The notes under the pieces: generated by a model | Databases searched by the model: none | Seen by the model: the letters and a program-made list of their open reading frames with translations, nothing else | What the model was told of the DNA's origin: nothing | DNA from: G963708325 sp963708325 | Lineage (GTDB): Bacteria; Actinomycetota; Thermoleophilia; Solirubrobacterales; 70-9 | Assembly: GCA_963708325.1 (NCBI GenBank) | Contig: OY970203.1 | Coordinates: forward strand, 1,178,001-1,242,000 | Length of the DNA stretch: 64,000 nt | Direction: 5' to 3' | In this document: positions 7,761-15,719 of the stretch, piece after piece | Position numbering within the stretch: the stretch's first letter is position 1 | How the letters are laid out: every line of letters starts with the position of its first letter | Position numbers and translations under genes: made by a program

Positions 7761-9923
7761 CTAGGTGGCCGCCTCGACCTCGCCGGTGCGCTCGACGTGC
7801 TGCCAGCGCAACCTGGTCCCCCGCAGGGCGCTGACTATCGACTGGAAGACGACGAGGTACATCAGCTGGCGGTAGGCGAACTGCTGCAGGGGCATCGCCC
7901 ACAGCGGTCGTGGCGACTCCCCGTCCAGCCGGAAGGCAAACAAGCCCAGGCCGAGCATCAGCAGGTTGAACGTTCCCCAGTAGGCGACGACCACGAGGGG
8001 GTCGAGGAAGACCAGCCCGTAGATCGCGAAGACGTCGATCAGCGGGGCCATCACCGGCAGGGCGATCTGGAAGAGGATCAGGTACGGCAGCCCGCGCCGC
8101 CCGATCTTTCCCTCGCCGCGGTGCACGATCGCCGCCTTGTGCTTCCACACCGCCTGCATCGTCCCGTAGGACCAGCGGTATCGCTGACGCCACAGGGCCG
8201 AGAACGATGAGGGCACCTCGGTGTATGCGCGGGCGTCCTCCACATAGATGACACGCCAGCCGTGCCGGCCGATCGCAATCGTCACGTCGGTGTCCTCGGC
8301 GAGCGTCGCGTGGGAAAAGCCCCCGGCGGCGTCGAGCGCCTCCCGGCGAAAGGCGCCGATCGCGCCCGGGACGGTCGGCATGCACTGCAGCACGTCGTAC
8401 AGGCGCCGCTCGAGGTTGAAGCCGGTCACGTAGTCGATGTGCTGCCAGCGCCCGAGCATTCGGTCGCGGTTTCCGACCTTGGTGTTGCCGGCCACCGCCC
8501 CGACCGCCTCGTCCCTGAAGGGCGCGACCAGCCTCACCAGGGTGGCGGGCTCGAACACCGTGTCCGCGTCGACTGTGACGAGAATCGAATGACGGGCGGC
8601 GGCGACGCCTGTGTTCAGGGCGCCCGACTTGCCGGAGTTGGGCTCGCGCAGCACGCGCACGCCTTCGATCCCGAGCCGCTCGACGATCTCGCCCGTGCCG
8701 TCCTCCGAGCCGTCGTCCACGACGATCACCTCGAAATGCGGATAGTCGCTGGCCGCCAGCGAGCGCACCGACTGCTCGATCACCGCCGCCTCGTTGAACG
8801 CCGGCACCACGATCGACACGGGCGGCGTGAACTCGGGTTCCCCCGGCCGGCTGCGCCACTCGCGGGCGTGGCGCCGCGCCAGCGCCGCCACCACGATCGC
8901 GCGCACGACAACCAGGATCGCGATCGGGATCAGCAGGGCGGCGAGCAGATCGGTGACCAGGCGGGCCGTGGTCAGCGAGCCGATCAGCAGCTCGCCCCGC
9001 AGATGCTCATCGGAGGTCGCCCGCGGCTCCGCGTCGGCCCGGCTGATCCCGGCGATCTGCGAGACGCTGACGAACCGGAATCCCCGCGCGCGCAGACGCG
9101 GCACGAGGCGTTTGATCGCGGCGACGGTCTGGGAGCGGTCGCCACCCCCGTCGTGCAGCAGGATCACGCCGCCCGTGCGCCCCGGCGGGGTGGCGTTGCG
9201 AACCACGTCGGCGACCCCGGGCCGGCGCCAGTCCTCGCCGTCGTAGTCGGACAGCCCGATCAGGTAGCCGTTGCGGGCGATCGCCGTGTAGGCGGCGAGC
9301 TGATCGGGCGTGACCGCGATCGGCGTCGCCGAGTAGGGGGGCCGCACGAGGCGCGGCCTGAAGTGAGCCGCGCCGGCGATCGCCGTCTCGGTGAGCGATA
9401 TCTCCAGGTCCCGCTGCCAGGAGGGGAGGCCGGCGAGGCCGGCGTGGGTGAAGGTGTGGTTCCCGATCTCGAACCCGTCGCGAGCCAGGCTCCGGATCAC
9501 TCCGGGATGGCGGACGACGCGGTCGCCGACCGCAAAGAACGTTGCCGGGACGTGGAGGTCGAGCAGCGTCTGCGCTATCCGCGGCGTCCAGCGCGGGTCG
9601 GGCCCGTCGTCGAACGTGAGCGCGATCCGCCTGCCGGGCGGCGGCTGGCGCGAGACCAGCCTGCCGTGCGCGTAGGCGAGGATCGGGCGTGAGCCGGCGA
9701 GCGGAGATGAGCTGCCGGCGCCCGACGGGGTGCCGCTGGACCCGGTCGCGTGGGTGGACAGCCCCTGGGCGAACAGGAGCAGAAGCAGCCCGCCGAGGAC
9801 GAGGAACAGGATCGACCAGTGCGCCGGCGGACGCTCGATCCGGCGCCCGATCCGCCGCGCCGACTCGCTGCGGCGGATCGTCCGCGGTCCGAGCCGCGTC
9901 AGCCGGCCCCGCTGCTTCGTCAT
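7761..9923 (-). CDS. membrane NodB polysaccharide deacetylase fused to GT2 glycosyltransferase
   Basis: 720-residue bifunctional membrane enzyme. A TM helix lies at 36-55. A NodB deacetylase domain (about 98-300) has TFDDGPD at 103-109, the metal-binding GNHTFTH, and the late LLHD motif. After a second TM comes a processive GT2 domain with VDDGS, VDADT, AEDTD and QRYRW motifs, followed by C-terminal TM helices. The layout resembles joining a PgaC-like synthase to a PgaB-like deacetylase, so it probably makes and N-deacetylates an exported beta-linked amino-sugar polymer; the exact polymer is an inference. The ATG is 6 nt after TACCGT. The Gly/Ser-rich membrane protein upstream is on the same strand with a 51-bp gap. 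Confidence 0.85.
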   Translation of the reverse strand: MTKQRGRLTRLGPRTIRRSESARRIGRRIERPPAHWSILFLVLGGLLLLLFAQGLSTHATGSSGTPSGAGSSSPLAGSRPILAYAHGRLVSRQPPPGRRIALTFDDGPDPRWTPRIAQTLLDLHVPATFFAVGDRVVRHPGVIRSLARDGFEIGNHTFTHAGLAGLPSWQRDLEISLTETAIAGAAHFRPRLVRPPYSATPIAVTPDQLAAYTAIARNGYLIGLSDYDGEDWRRPGVADVVRNATPPGRTGGVILLHDGGGDRSQTVAAIKRLVPRLRARGFRFVSVSQIAGISRADAEPRATSDEHLRGELLIGSLTTARLVTDLLAALLIPIAILVVVRAIVVAALARRHAREWRSRPGEPEFTPPVSIVVPAFNEAAVIEQSVRSLAASDYPHFEVIVVDDGSEDGTGEIVERLGIEGVRVLREPNSGKSGALNTGVAAARHSILVTVDADTVFEPATLVRLVAPFRDEAVGAVAGNTKVGNRDRMLGRWQHIDYVTGFNLERRLYDVLQCMPTVPGAIGAFRREALDAAGGFSHATLAEDTDVTIAIGRHGWRVIYVEDARAYTEVPSSFSALWRQRYRWSYGTMQAVWKHKAAIVHRGEGKIGRRGLPYLILFQIALPVMAPLIDVFAIYGLVFLDPLVVVAYWGTFNLLMLGLGLFAFRLDGESPRPLWAMPLQQFAYRQLMYLVVFQSIVSALRGTRLRWQHVERTGEVEAAT

Positions 9924-9929
9924 GGCACT

Positions 9930-9935
9930 ACGGTA
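9930..9935 (-). promoter_or_regulatory. -10-like hexamer of the NodB-GT2 gene
   Basis: TACCGT on the minus strand, 6 nt before the ATG at 9923. The spacing implies transcription starting at or beside the start codon. It lies in the gap after the small membrane protein, so the fusion gene may have its own promoter. Confidence 0.4.
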
Positions 9936-9974
9936 GGCGCTGCCGCCCGTTCCGCACGGCGGACGGGAGAGACG

Positions 9975-10601
9975 CTAGCTGCCCGGCTGGTGCTTGCCGT
10001 TCGGCGTCGTGTCGGGAGCGCCGCGGCCGCCCGACCCGGCGATGTTCTCGCTGGGGGCGCCGCGCCCGGGCGAGCCCACCGGCTTTCCGCCTCCCTGGCC
10101 GGGATTCGATCCGCTCGAGCCGCTGGAGCCGGTCGTCCCGCCGCCGCTTCCGGACCCCGAGCCGCTGCCGTTTCCGGATCCGGTCGTGCCGCCCGCGGGC
10201 TGTGAGCCGGAGGACGTCGAGTTTCCGCCCGATCCCGCGTTGCCGCCGCCCGACCCCCCGCCGGCTCCGGCCCCCGGCGAGCCGCCGGAACGCTGCCCGG
10301 TCCCGGCCTGGGCGCCCTGCGCGCCACCGGCGCGGGCGCCGTGGCCGCGATGCGCGCCGACCGCGATCGGGAACGCCTTCTTGGGGGCGACCGCCGAGTC
10401 GGTCTTCGCCGGCCCCGTGCCCGGCAGATTCAGGGCGGGAAGCGCGTCGAACCCGAGCAGCCCCGCCACCAGCGCGGCCAGCCACAGCGTGACCAGGGCA
10501 GCGGCCGCGGCCACGCCCAGGCGGACGAGGTGGCGCCGCCGGCCGGCTCGATCGACGAACACGGCGGGCTCTGCGTGCGTGGAGGGAATCTCGGGAGGCA
10601 T
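9975..10601 (-). CDS. single-pass membrane protein with long Gly/Ser-rich tail
   Basis: 208 residues from the ATG at 10601; a TTG at 10613 would add four residues. A short cytoplasmic N-terminus and one TM helix (about 33-54) are followed by an extracytoplasmic region that is almost pure Gly, Ser, Ala, Thr, Asn and Pro. No catalytic motif is present. The tail looks like a flexible wall-spanning linker. It sits 51 bp before the deacetylase/synthase fusion on the same strand, so a role as a partner of that polysaccharide machine is possible but unproven. Low-complexity composition makes family assignment unreliable. Confidence 0.55.
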   Translation of the reverse strand: MPPEIPSTHAEPAVFVDRAGRRRHLVRLGVAAAAALVTLWLAALVAGLLGFDALPALNLPGTGPAKTDSAVAPKKAFPIAVGAHRGHGARAGGAQGAQAGTGQRSGGSPGAGAGGGSGGGNAGSGGNSTSSGSQPAGGTTGSGNGSGSGSGSGGGTTGSSGSSGSNPGQGGGKPVGSPGRGAPSENIAGSGGRGAPDTTPNGKHQPGS

Positions 10602-10739
10602 TCGGCCTGCCAAGTCTTTTACCAGACGTTTCCGCCGGCGGCGTCAGCACTTGTCGGTACGGCCACCGCGCCTGCCAAGCCGGCCAGCGAAACTTTCCCG
10701 CGCGCGCCGGGTCCTAGTCTTTGCTTCGAGGCCGACCGG

Positions 10740-11777
10740 ATGAGACTCGCACGGATTGCGCATGCCGGCGCGGCGCTCGCCGTTATCGCCGCGACCGCGG
10801 CGGTGCTCGTCCGGGCGCCGGCTACGCCTGCCGTCGCCGGGACCGCGCCACCGGTGGTGGTCGCCGCCGGCGACATCGCCTGCGAGCCGGGAAGCTCTCA
10901 GTTCAACGCCGGCAATGGCACCGCCAAGGCCTGCGCCGGGCGGCGCACCTCGAACCAGGCGCTGCGGATGGCGCCGGCGGCGGTGCTCCCGCTCGGCGAC
11001 CTCCAGTACGACGACGGCCGCCTGTGGAAGTTCCGGCGCTCCTACGACCCCTCCTGGGGACGCCTGCTGACCGACCCGGTCACTGCTGCGCCGCTCACCT
11101 ACCCGGCCGTCGGCAACCACGAGTACGGGACCGCCGCCGCTATTGGGTACTTCGACTACTTCAACGGCCGCAACGTGCCGGGCACGCCCGGGCTGCCGCC
11201 GACCGGGGACCGTTCCGAGGGCTGGTACAGCTTCGACGTCGGCGATTGGCACCTGATCTCGCTCAACGCCAACTGCGAGGAGCTGCCGGACGGATGCGGC
11301 CAGACCTCCGCCCAGGTCGTTTGGCTCTCGAACGATCTCGCTCTTCACCCGAACAAGTGCGTGCTCGCCTACTGGCACCAGCCGCGCTTCTCGTCCGGCC
11401 TGCACGGCAACGACTCCAGCGTCCGCTGGTTTTGGAGCGTCCTTCATGCGGCGGGTGCCGATGTGGTGCTCAACGGCCACGACCACGACTACGAGCACTT
11501 CAGCCCGCAGGACCCGCAGAAGAACTTCGACCCGGCCTACGGCATCCGCGAGTTCGTCGTCGGCACCGGCGGAGCGGGCCTGCGCCGCTTCCGTTCCAAT
11601 CCAGCGCCGAACAGCTGGCGCCGCGACTCGAGTGACTTCGGGGTGCTGAAGCTGACGCTCATGAGCGACCGCTACCGCTGGCGCTTCGCGCCGGCGAGCC
11701 GCACCAGCACTTTCTCGGACACGGGCTCGCGCGCCTGCCACGACGCCCCGCCCCCGCCCCCGCCGCCCGGTCCCTGA
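10740..11777 (+). CDS. secreted calcineurin-like metallophosphoesterase
   Basis: 345-residue exported phosphatase. A signal peptide spans about residues 1-34. The dimetal-site motifs are complete: Asp45 (AAGDIA), Asp87 (LGDLQYDDG), GNHE at 125-128, His213 (YWHQPRF) and GHDH at 246-249. This matches the purple-acid-phosphatase-like branch of PF00149 enzymes, which hydrolyse phosphomono- or diesters outside the membrane. The product ends in a Pro run. The ATG is the first in-frame start giving a proper signal peptide; a TAGTCT hexamer lies 19 nt upstream. It is divergent from the Gly/Ser-rich gene. Confidence 0.85.
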   Translation: MRLARIAHAGAALAVIAATAAVLVRAPATPAVAGTAPPVVVAAGDIACEPGSSQFNAGNGTAKACAGRRTSNQALRMAPAAVLPLGDLQYDDGRLWKFRRSYDPSWGRLLTDPVTAAPLTYPAVGNHEYGTAAAIGYFDYFNGRNVPGTPGLPPTGDRSEGWYSFDVGDWHLISLNANCEELPDGCGQTSAQVVWLSNDLALHPNKCVLAYWHQPRFSSGLHGNDSSVRWFWSVLHAAGADVVLNGHDHDYEHFSPQDPQKNFDPAYGIREFVVGTGGAGLRRFRSNPAPNSWRRDSSDFGVLKLTLMSDRYRWRFAPASRTSTFSDTGSRACHDAPPPPPPPGP

Positions 11778-11848
11778 CCCGCGGTCGTTTCACCCGCGCC
11801 CGCGCCGTGAGCGAGCGGCTGCAGGCGATGCCGAGCCGGACACCGCCG

Positions 11849-12436
11849 CTATGACCTGATCGCGACGCCGCCCGGGTCGACGACCAGCCACAGCCCCCCG
11901 AACTCCTCGACGTTCTGGCAGAGGACCTGTCCCGCCTCGGTCTCGGCGTGGTAGTGGTAGAGCGGGTGGCCGCGATAGGTGACCTGCAGTGACCCGTCGC
12001 TGCGCCTGGTCGTGCCCAGCAGGCTGTGATCGGTGTCGCCCGCCGCGCGCGGCTCGCCCTTCGTCAGCAGCGGCGGCCAGGCATCGGCGCAGGCGCCGTA
12101 GCAGCGGCTGCCGGCGCGGCGCTCACGGTCGAACAGGTAGAGAGTGAGGCCCGACCCATCGACGAGGATGCGCCCGTAGCTGCTGTCGCCGACCTTGACG
12201 GTCTCTCCGCGCGGCCCGGGGCGCTCGGTACGCGTACCAGCGGCGGGGGCATCGCGCTGCGAGGCCGTTCGCTCGGTCGCCGCCACGGTCGAGTCGGCGC
12301 CCCCACCTCCGGACGGCGACTCGCCGCCGCAGGCGGCGAGGGCGAAGCAGGCGCCGGCGGCCGGCACCGCGAGCAGCGCCCGGCGCGCACTCCGACCGAT
12401 ACGCGTGCGCTGTGGCACCTCACCATCTTGGCGCAT
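11849..12436 (-). CDS. lipoprotein with secreted-repeat (PF03640-type) domain
   Basis: 195 residues from the ATG at 12436; a GTG at 12493, 4 bp after the upstream gene's stop, is an alternative. The lipobox LAAC follows a basic and hydrophobic signal. A Gly/Ser/Thr linker leads to one secreted-repeat unit with the family hallmarks LTLYLFD, CYGACADAWPPLL and YRGHPLYHYH. The family is common in actinobacteria and its function is unknown; the Cys pair and aromatic/His residues have suggested redox or haem-related roles. It probably forms a two-gene unit with the upstream secreted protein. Confidence 0.75.
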   Translation of the reverse strand: MRQDGEVPQRTRIGRSARRALLAVPAAGACFALAACGGESPSGGGGADSTVAATERTASQRDAPAAGTRTERPGPRGETVKVGDSSYGRILVDGSGLTLYLFDRERRAGSRCYGACADAWPPLLTKGEPRAAGDTDHSLLGTTRRSDGSLQVTYRGHPLYHYHAETEAGQVLCQNVEEFGGLWLVVDPGGVAIRS

Positions 12437-12497
12437 CGCCGATCCAGGCGGCCTGATTCGCACCGCAAGGCGGGCCGTCGCGGCGCGCCGCACACCG

Positions 12498-13574
12498 CTA
12501 CCGCCGAATGTAATCCGGAAGGGCGCGGAAGTACTCGTCGATCACCCGCGGGTAGGCCCAAAGCAGGAACGACCTGACGCCGGCCGCGTACGCCGCCCGG
12601 GTGCAGGCGGCCGCGCGCTGCGGGCTGACGTCGTGCGGAAGCGAGGTCTGGCCGGCGTTCGCCGAGAAGGACACCTGCATCGCCAGCCGCGAGCGGCCGA
12701 CGCCGGCGCCCTTGTACTGGTCGAGCAGCCGCCGCGCCCTGTGGGCGAAGCGACCCGGCGACATCTGGCACTCGCCCTGGGTCTGGATGACCTGGGCGTC
12801 AAGCCGCGCGGCCCTGGCGAGGCGGCCGTACTTCCAGGCGTTCGGCCCGCGGTAACGCCAGCCGGTGATCACGACGCCGGGGTGCTTGCCGCGGCCCTGG
12901 ATCCCCTGCGAGCGGGACTGGATCCGCCGCACGGTGGTGTTGAAGTCGTTGCTCCACTGGGGCGACCGTGGATAGGACAGGTGCCAGAGCCGCCGCTCCC
13001 AGTCGGGGAGCACCCCCCAGACGCGCGTGTTGCCGGCCTCGTTGTAGAGGTCCTCCCGGGGGATGGCGCCGTCCGTGCGCACGCCCGTCAGCGTGGCGAT
13101 CCGGTTGCAGGCGAACATCTCGCCCGACAGCAGCTCGGTGTTGCGCAGGCGGGAGATCATCTCGTTCGCCTCGCCGGCGCCCTTGCCGCGGGCGCGGACC
13201 AGGAAGATGTCGCGGTCCCGGTTCGGGAACCGCCGCGGGTAGTGCGCGCGAAGCCGTCCCAGCAGCTCGACGTCGAAGGGCTGCTGGACGCGGTAGGCGA
13301 ACGTCGCGTGATTGCCGACGCCGATGTGCTCCGGCGGCGCCGCGCACGGGCCCTTGTGTTCCAGCCCCGGCTTGGCCCGCGACGCCTTCCACTTGTGGGC
13401 AGGGCTGGAGGAAACGAGCAGGCTTGCGCCCACGAGGAGCGTCAATGCGCACACCGCGACAACTAGGCGGACCGGCGACAGCCCGCCGCAAGGCTTTCCC
13501 CCGCGAAAACCGATCGCGGGATGGTACGGAAGCGACCGGAGGGATCCCGCCCGGCGGCCCGGAAACAGGCGCAA
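12498..13574 (-). CDS. secreted protein of unknown function, TIM-barrel-like
   Basis: 358 residues from a TTG at 13574, the only start that leaves a normal membrane-export segment (about residues 34-58). The mature part has alternating strand/helix character and ends with AMQVSFSANAG and AGVRSFLLWAYP, which resembles the last strands of a TIM-barrel glycosidase or amidohydrolase, but I cannot name the family. No clear catalytic pair was identified. A perfect 7+1+7 palindrome (13568-13582, GGCGCAA-T-TTGCGCC) overlaps the start codon and could be an operator. Confidence 0.5.
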   Translation of the reverse strand: MRLFPGRRAGSLRSLPYHPAIGFRGGKPCGGLSPVRLVVAVCALTLLVGASLLVSSSPAHKWKASRAKPGLEHKGPCAAPPEHIGVGNHATFAYRVQQPFDVELLGRLRAHYPRRFPNRDRDIFLVRARGKGAGEANEMISRLRNTELLSGEMFACNRIATLTGVRTDGAIPREDLYNEAGNTRVWGVLPDWERRLWHLSYPRSPQWSNDFNTTVRRIQSRSQGIQGRGKHPGVVITGWRYRGPNAWKYGRLARAARLDAQVIQTQGECQMSPGRFAHRARRLLDQYKGAGVGRSRLAMQVSFSANAGQTSLPHDVSPQRAAACTRAAYAAGVRSFLLWAYPRVIDEYFRALPDYIRR

Positions 13575-13591
13575 TTTGCGCCCGATGTGGT

Positions 13592-13619
13592 GGAGGGGCG
13601 GCCCGGCGGCCGCCCCTCC
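13592..13619 (-). terminator. strong hairpin after the 119-residue repeat protein gene
   Basis: Perfect 12-bp GC-rich stem with a 4-nt loop (GGAGGGGCGGCC / GGCCGCCCCTCC), starting 28 nt past the stop at 13647. No U run follows, so termination is likely structural or the element stabilises the 3' end. Confidence 0.55.
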
Positions 13620-13646
13620 GTCTGTCCTGCGCCGAGCGATCGGCAG

Positions 13647-14006
13647 CTAGGCGACCGGGTCGGAGGCGTGCTGGCGCACGCAGCGCCGGAAGGCATGCCG
13701 GCCCTGGTCGTTCGCGTACTTGGCCTTGAACGCATCCGCATCGGCCTCGCGCTCGGAGCGGCAGGTCGCGACCGCCGCGCGAACGTGCTGGCGCACGCAG
13801 CGACGGAAGGCGCGCCGGCCGTTCTCGTTCGCGTACTTGGCCCTGAACTGCTCGCGGCCGATCTGGTCGCGCTCGGCCCTGCAGGCGCGGGCCGCGGCCT
13901 TCACCGCGCCGCGATGGTGTCGGGCGTGGCCCGCGGCGCTCGCTCCGAGCGCCGTCAGCGGCACCGCGATCGCAAGCAGCAGGACGAGCATCCGTAGCTT
14001 GGGCAT
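13647..14006 (-). CDS. small secreted protein with two 33-residue repeats
   Basis: 119 residues from the ATG at 14006, chosen because GAGGAGG lies just upstream and a signal peptide follows at once. The mature protein holds two near-identical units, each running from Cys-Arg-x-Glu-Arg to FRRCVRQH through an F-x-x-KYAN-x-x-GR segment. Each unit has two Cys, so a disulfide-stapled helical hairpin is likely. No family is recognised. It is followed by a strong hairpin terminator. Its upstream flank was invaded by a now truncated IS481 copy. Confidence 0.6.
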   Translation of the reverse strand: MPKLRMLVLLLAIAVPLTALGASAAGHARHHRGAVKAAARACRAERDQIGREQFRAKYANENGRRAFRRCVRQHVRAAVATCRSEREADADAFKAKYANDQGRHAFRRCVRQHASDPVA

Positions 14007-14093
14007 GTGTTGCGCCTCCTCGGATGGATTGGTCGAGCCCTGCAACACCATTGGTCCCTCCGAGGTTGCGGTCCGGTCAAGCAGCGGGCGCCG

Positions 14094-14690
14094 TGCGCTT
14101 ATGAGCGAGGCCGCCCGGGCGAGCTCGTCCACGTCGACGTCAAAAAGCTCGGACGCTTTCAGCGCGCCGGGCATCGGGTCACGGGCTCAAAGCGAGGTCG
14201 CCTCACCCAGACGACCGCGAAGGGACGAGGCCGGGGCGTAGTCGGCTGGGAGTTCGTCCACGTCTGCGTCGACGACGCTACCCGCCTTGCCTACGTCGAG
14301 GTGCTCGCGGACGAGCGCGGAAAGACGGCTGCCGGCTTTCTGCGTCGGGCAACCAGGTGGTTTCGCTCGATGGGGATCACAGTCGAGGCGGTGATGAGCG
14401 ACAACGGCTCCTGTTACCGCTCGACCGTTCATGCCCCCGCCTGCCGGGAGCTGGGGCTCAGGCACCTCTTCACCCAGCCCTACCGGCCGCGGACCAACGG
14501 CAAGGCCGAGCGCTTTATCCAAACGCTTCAGAACCGCTGGGCCTACGGCGCCATCTACGGCAGCTCAGCGGAACGTGCGGCAGCACTGCCCGGATGGCTT
14601 ACCCACTACAACTTCACGCGACGACATGGCTCCCTCGGCCACCGACCGCCCGCAGCTCGGCTCGCCGAGCTGGAGCAACGTCATGGGTAG
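14094..14690 (+). pseudogene. 5'-truncated IS481-family transposase
   Basis: About 199 codons of DDE transposase. The catalytic core remains (HVDVKK, MSDNGS, KAERFIQTL for D, D, E), but the N-terminal helix-turn-helix half is missing; homology begins near AYERGRPGEL. The downstream IS end is still visible: on the minus strand from 14695 it reads TGT, 11 nt, ACGTTG, and is followed by GCTAGC (14696-14701), an NCTAGN target site. The copy is therefore dead at its 5' side but intact at its 3' end. Confidence 0.8.
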
Positions 14691-14788
14691 CTACAGCTAG
14701 CTCAGAGCCTGCCGACGACTTCGCCGGGACGGGTGAGAGCCTGTCGCGGCGACGGTCGGCTCGAACTGCCGATGGTGCCTAGCAGGGG

Positions 14789-15109
14789 TCAGCTGCCCGG
14801 CGGCTTGTAGTCGACCGAGCGCCGGGCGGCCTCGTCGAGCTCCTCGGGGGTGAGCAGGACGACGGTCTTGGCACTGACGCCGCCAGCGGAGTTGACTGCG
14901 AGCGCGACGGCGGCAGCGGTGCCCTCGTCGGGGAGATCCACCACCACGTATGCGTCGGTGTCGCCGAATGCGAAGTGGAAACTCTCGAGGCTGCCGCCGA
15001 GCCCCTCGACCATCTCCGCGACCGCATCTCGTCTGCTGCTTCCGCCCTTCTGCTTGAGGCCCTCGACACCCTGCGTCGTGTACGAGGCCTCGATCATGTA
15101 CTTCGGCAT
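14789..15109 (-). CDS. GYD-domain protein
   Basis: 106-residue small alpha/beta protein of the GYD family (MPKYMIEASYT...GLKQKGGSSR...FGDTDAYVVVDLPD). These form ferredoxin-like dimers of unknown function. The ATG at 15109 follows a strong GAGGAGG site with 5-nt spacing. It stands alone between two IS481 remnants. The intergenic stretch on its 3' side holds the target-site end of the truncated IS. Confidence 0.8.
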   Translation of the reverse strand: MPKYMIEASYTTQGVEGLKQKGGSSRRDAVAEMVEGLGGSLESFHFAFGDTDAYVVVDLPDEGTAAAVALAVNSAGGVSAKTVVLLTPEELDEAARRSVDYKPPGS

Positions 15110-15518
15110 CACTGCCTCCTCGGATGTGGGTATGCGGTCAACCCTCCCAGGCCCGTGACCGGCTGGCAAGCGGCTCGGCCGGCCGGGTCAGCTGGCGCCC
15201 GTCGCCGGAGAAGCTCGGGTCGAGCTGGCCGGCCGCGGCAAAGACTGCAACGGCTATCGCCGAGCCAGGCCGGTGGGGACGCATTGCGCCAAGCGCCGGC
15301 CCCGATCGCCGGATCCGGTGCCCGACGGCTCCCCCTCCCGCTCGTCACGCGTCTCCGCTTGAGCAAACGCGCCTCCAGCGGGTGTCAGAAGCATCGTCGC
15401 ACTCGGAGGGTGGCGTGCGCAACCAGGCCAGCCGGACGACCGACAGGTGAACACGATCCCCGTGCCGCCTGGTGGCCACAGCCGATGCATCGGTCGTGTG
15501 AGCGCTGCGTGTTCCTGC
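15110..15518. other. intergenic stretch with no recognisable gene
   Basis: About 400 bases between the GYD gene and an IS481 remnant. Short open frames occur on both strands but none has a credible start, codon pattern or recognisable motif. It probably contains the GYD promoter and decayed insertion-element DNA. Confidence 0.5.
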
Positions 15519-15685
15519 CTAGGTGTGGGCCTCGACCACGTTGTCGGCTTGAAGCTGAAGCAGTCGCTGCACCGGGGCCATTCTTCCTATCGAGCGGTGC
15601 GGGCGGTGGCGGTTGTAGTGCTCCAGCCAGCCGGGCATCGCATCAGTGCGCTCGCGGCTTGACGAATAAACGGCGTCGTAGGGCC
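15519..15685 (-). pseudogene. C-terminal remnant of an IS481-family transposase
   Basis: Minus-strand frame encodes about 55 residues typical of the transposase C-terminus (SSSRERTDAMPGWLEHYNR then HRPHRSIG). It stops at a TAG formed by CCTAGG (15518-15523). Just inside lies TGT, 11 nt, ACGTTGT, the same end signature as the intact IS481 copy at 20.6 kb. The rest of the element is lost. Confidence 0.7.
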
Positions 15686-15719
15686 GCTCATCCGGGAGGG
15701 CCGCCTAGCTCCCTCACAT

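Noticed and set aside
13568..13582. 7+1+7 palindrome overlapping the TTG start at 13574 as an operator
   Set aside because: Only one copy exists and no regulator gene is nearby; mentioned in the gene entry but not counted as a site.
15704..15709. CCTAGC as the far target duplication of the remnant at 15519
   Set aside because: No inverted-repeat end (TGT-N11-ACGTTG) lies beside it, so it is probably a chance match.
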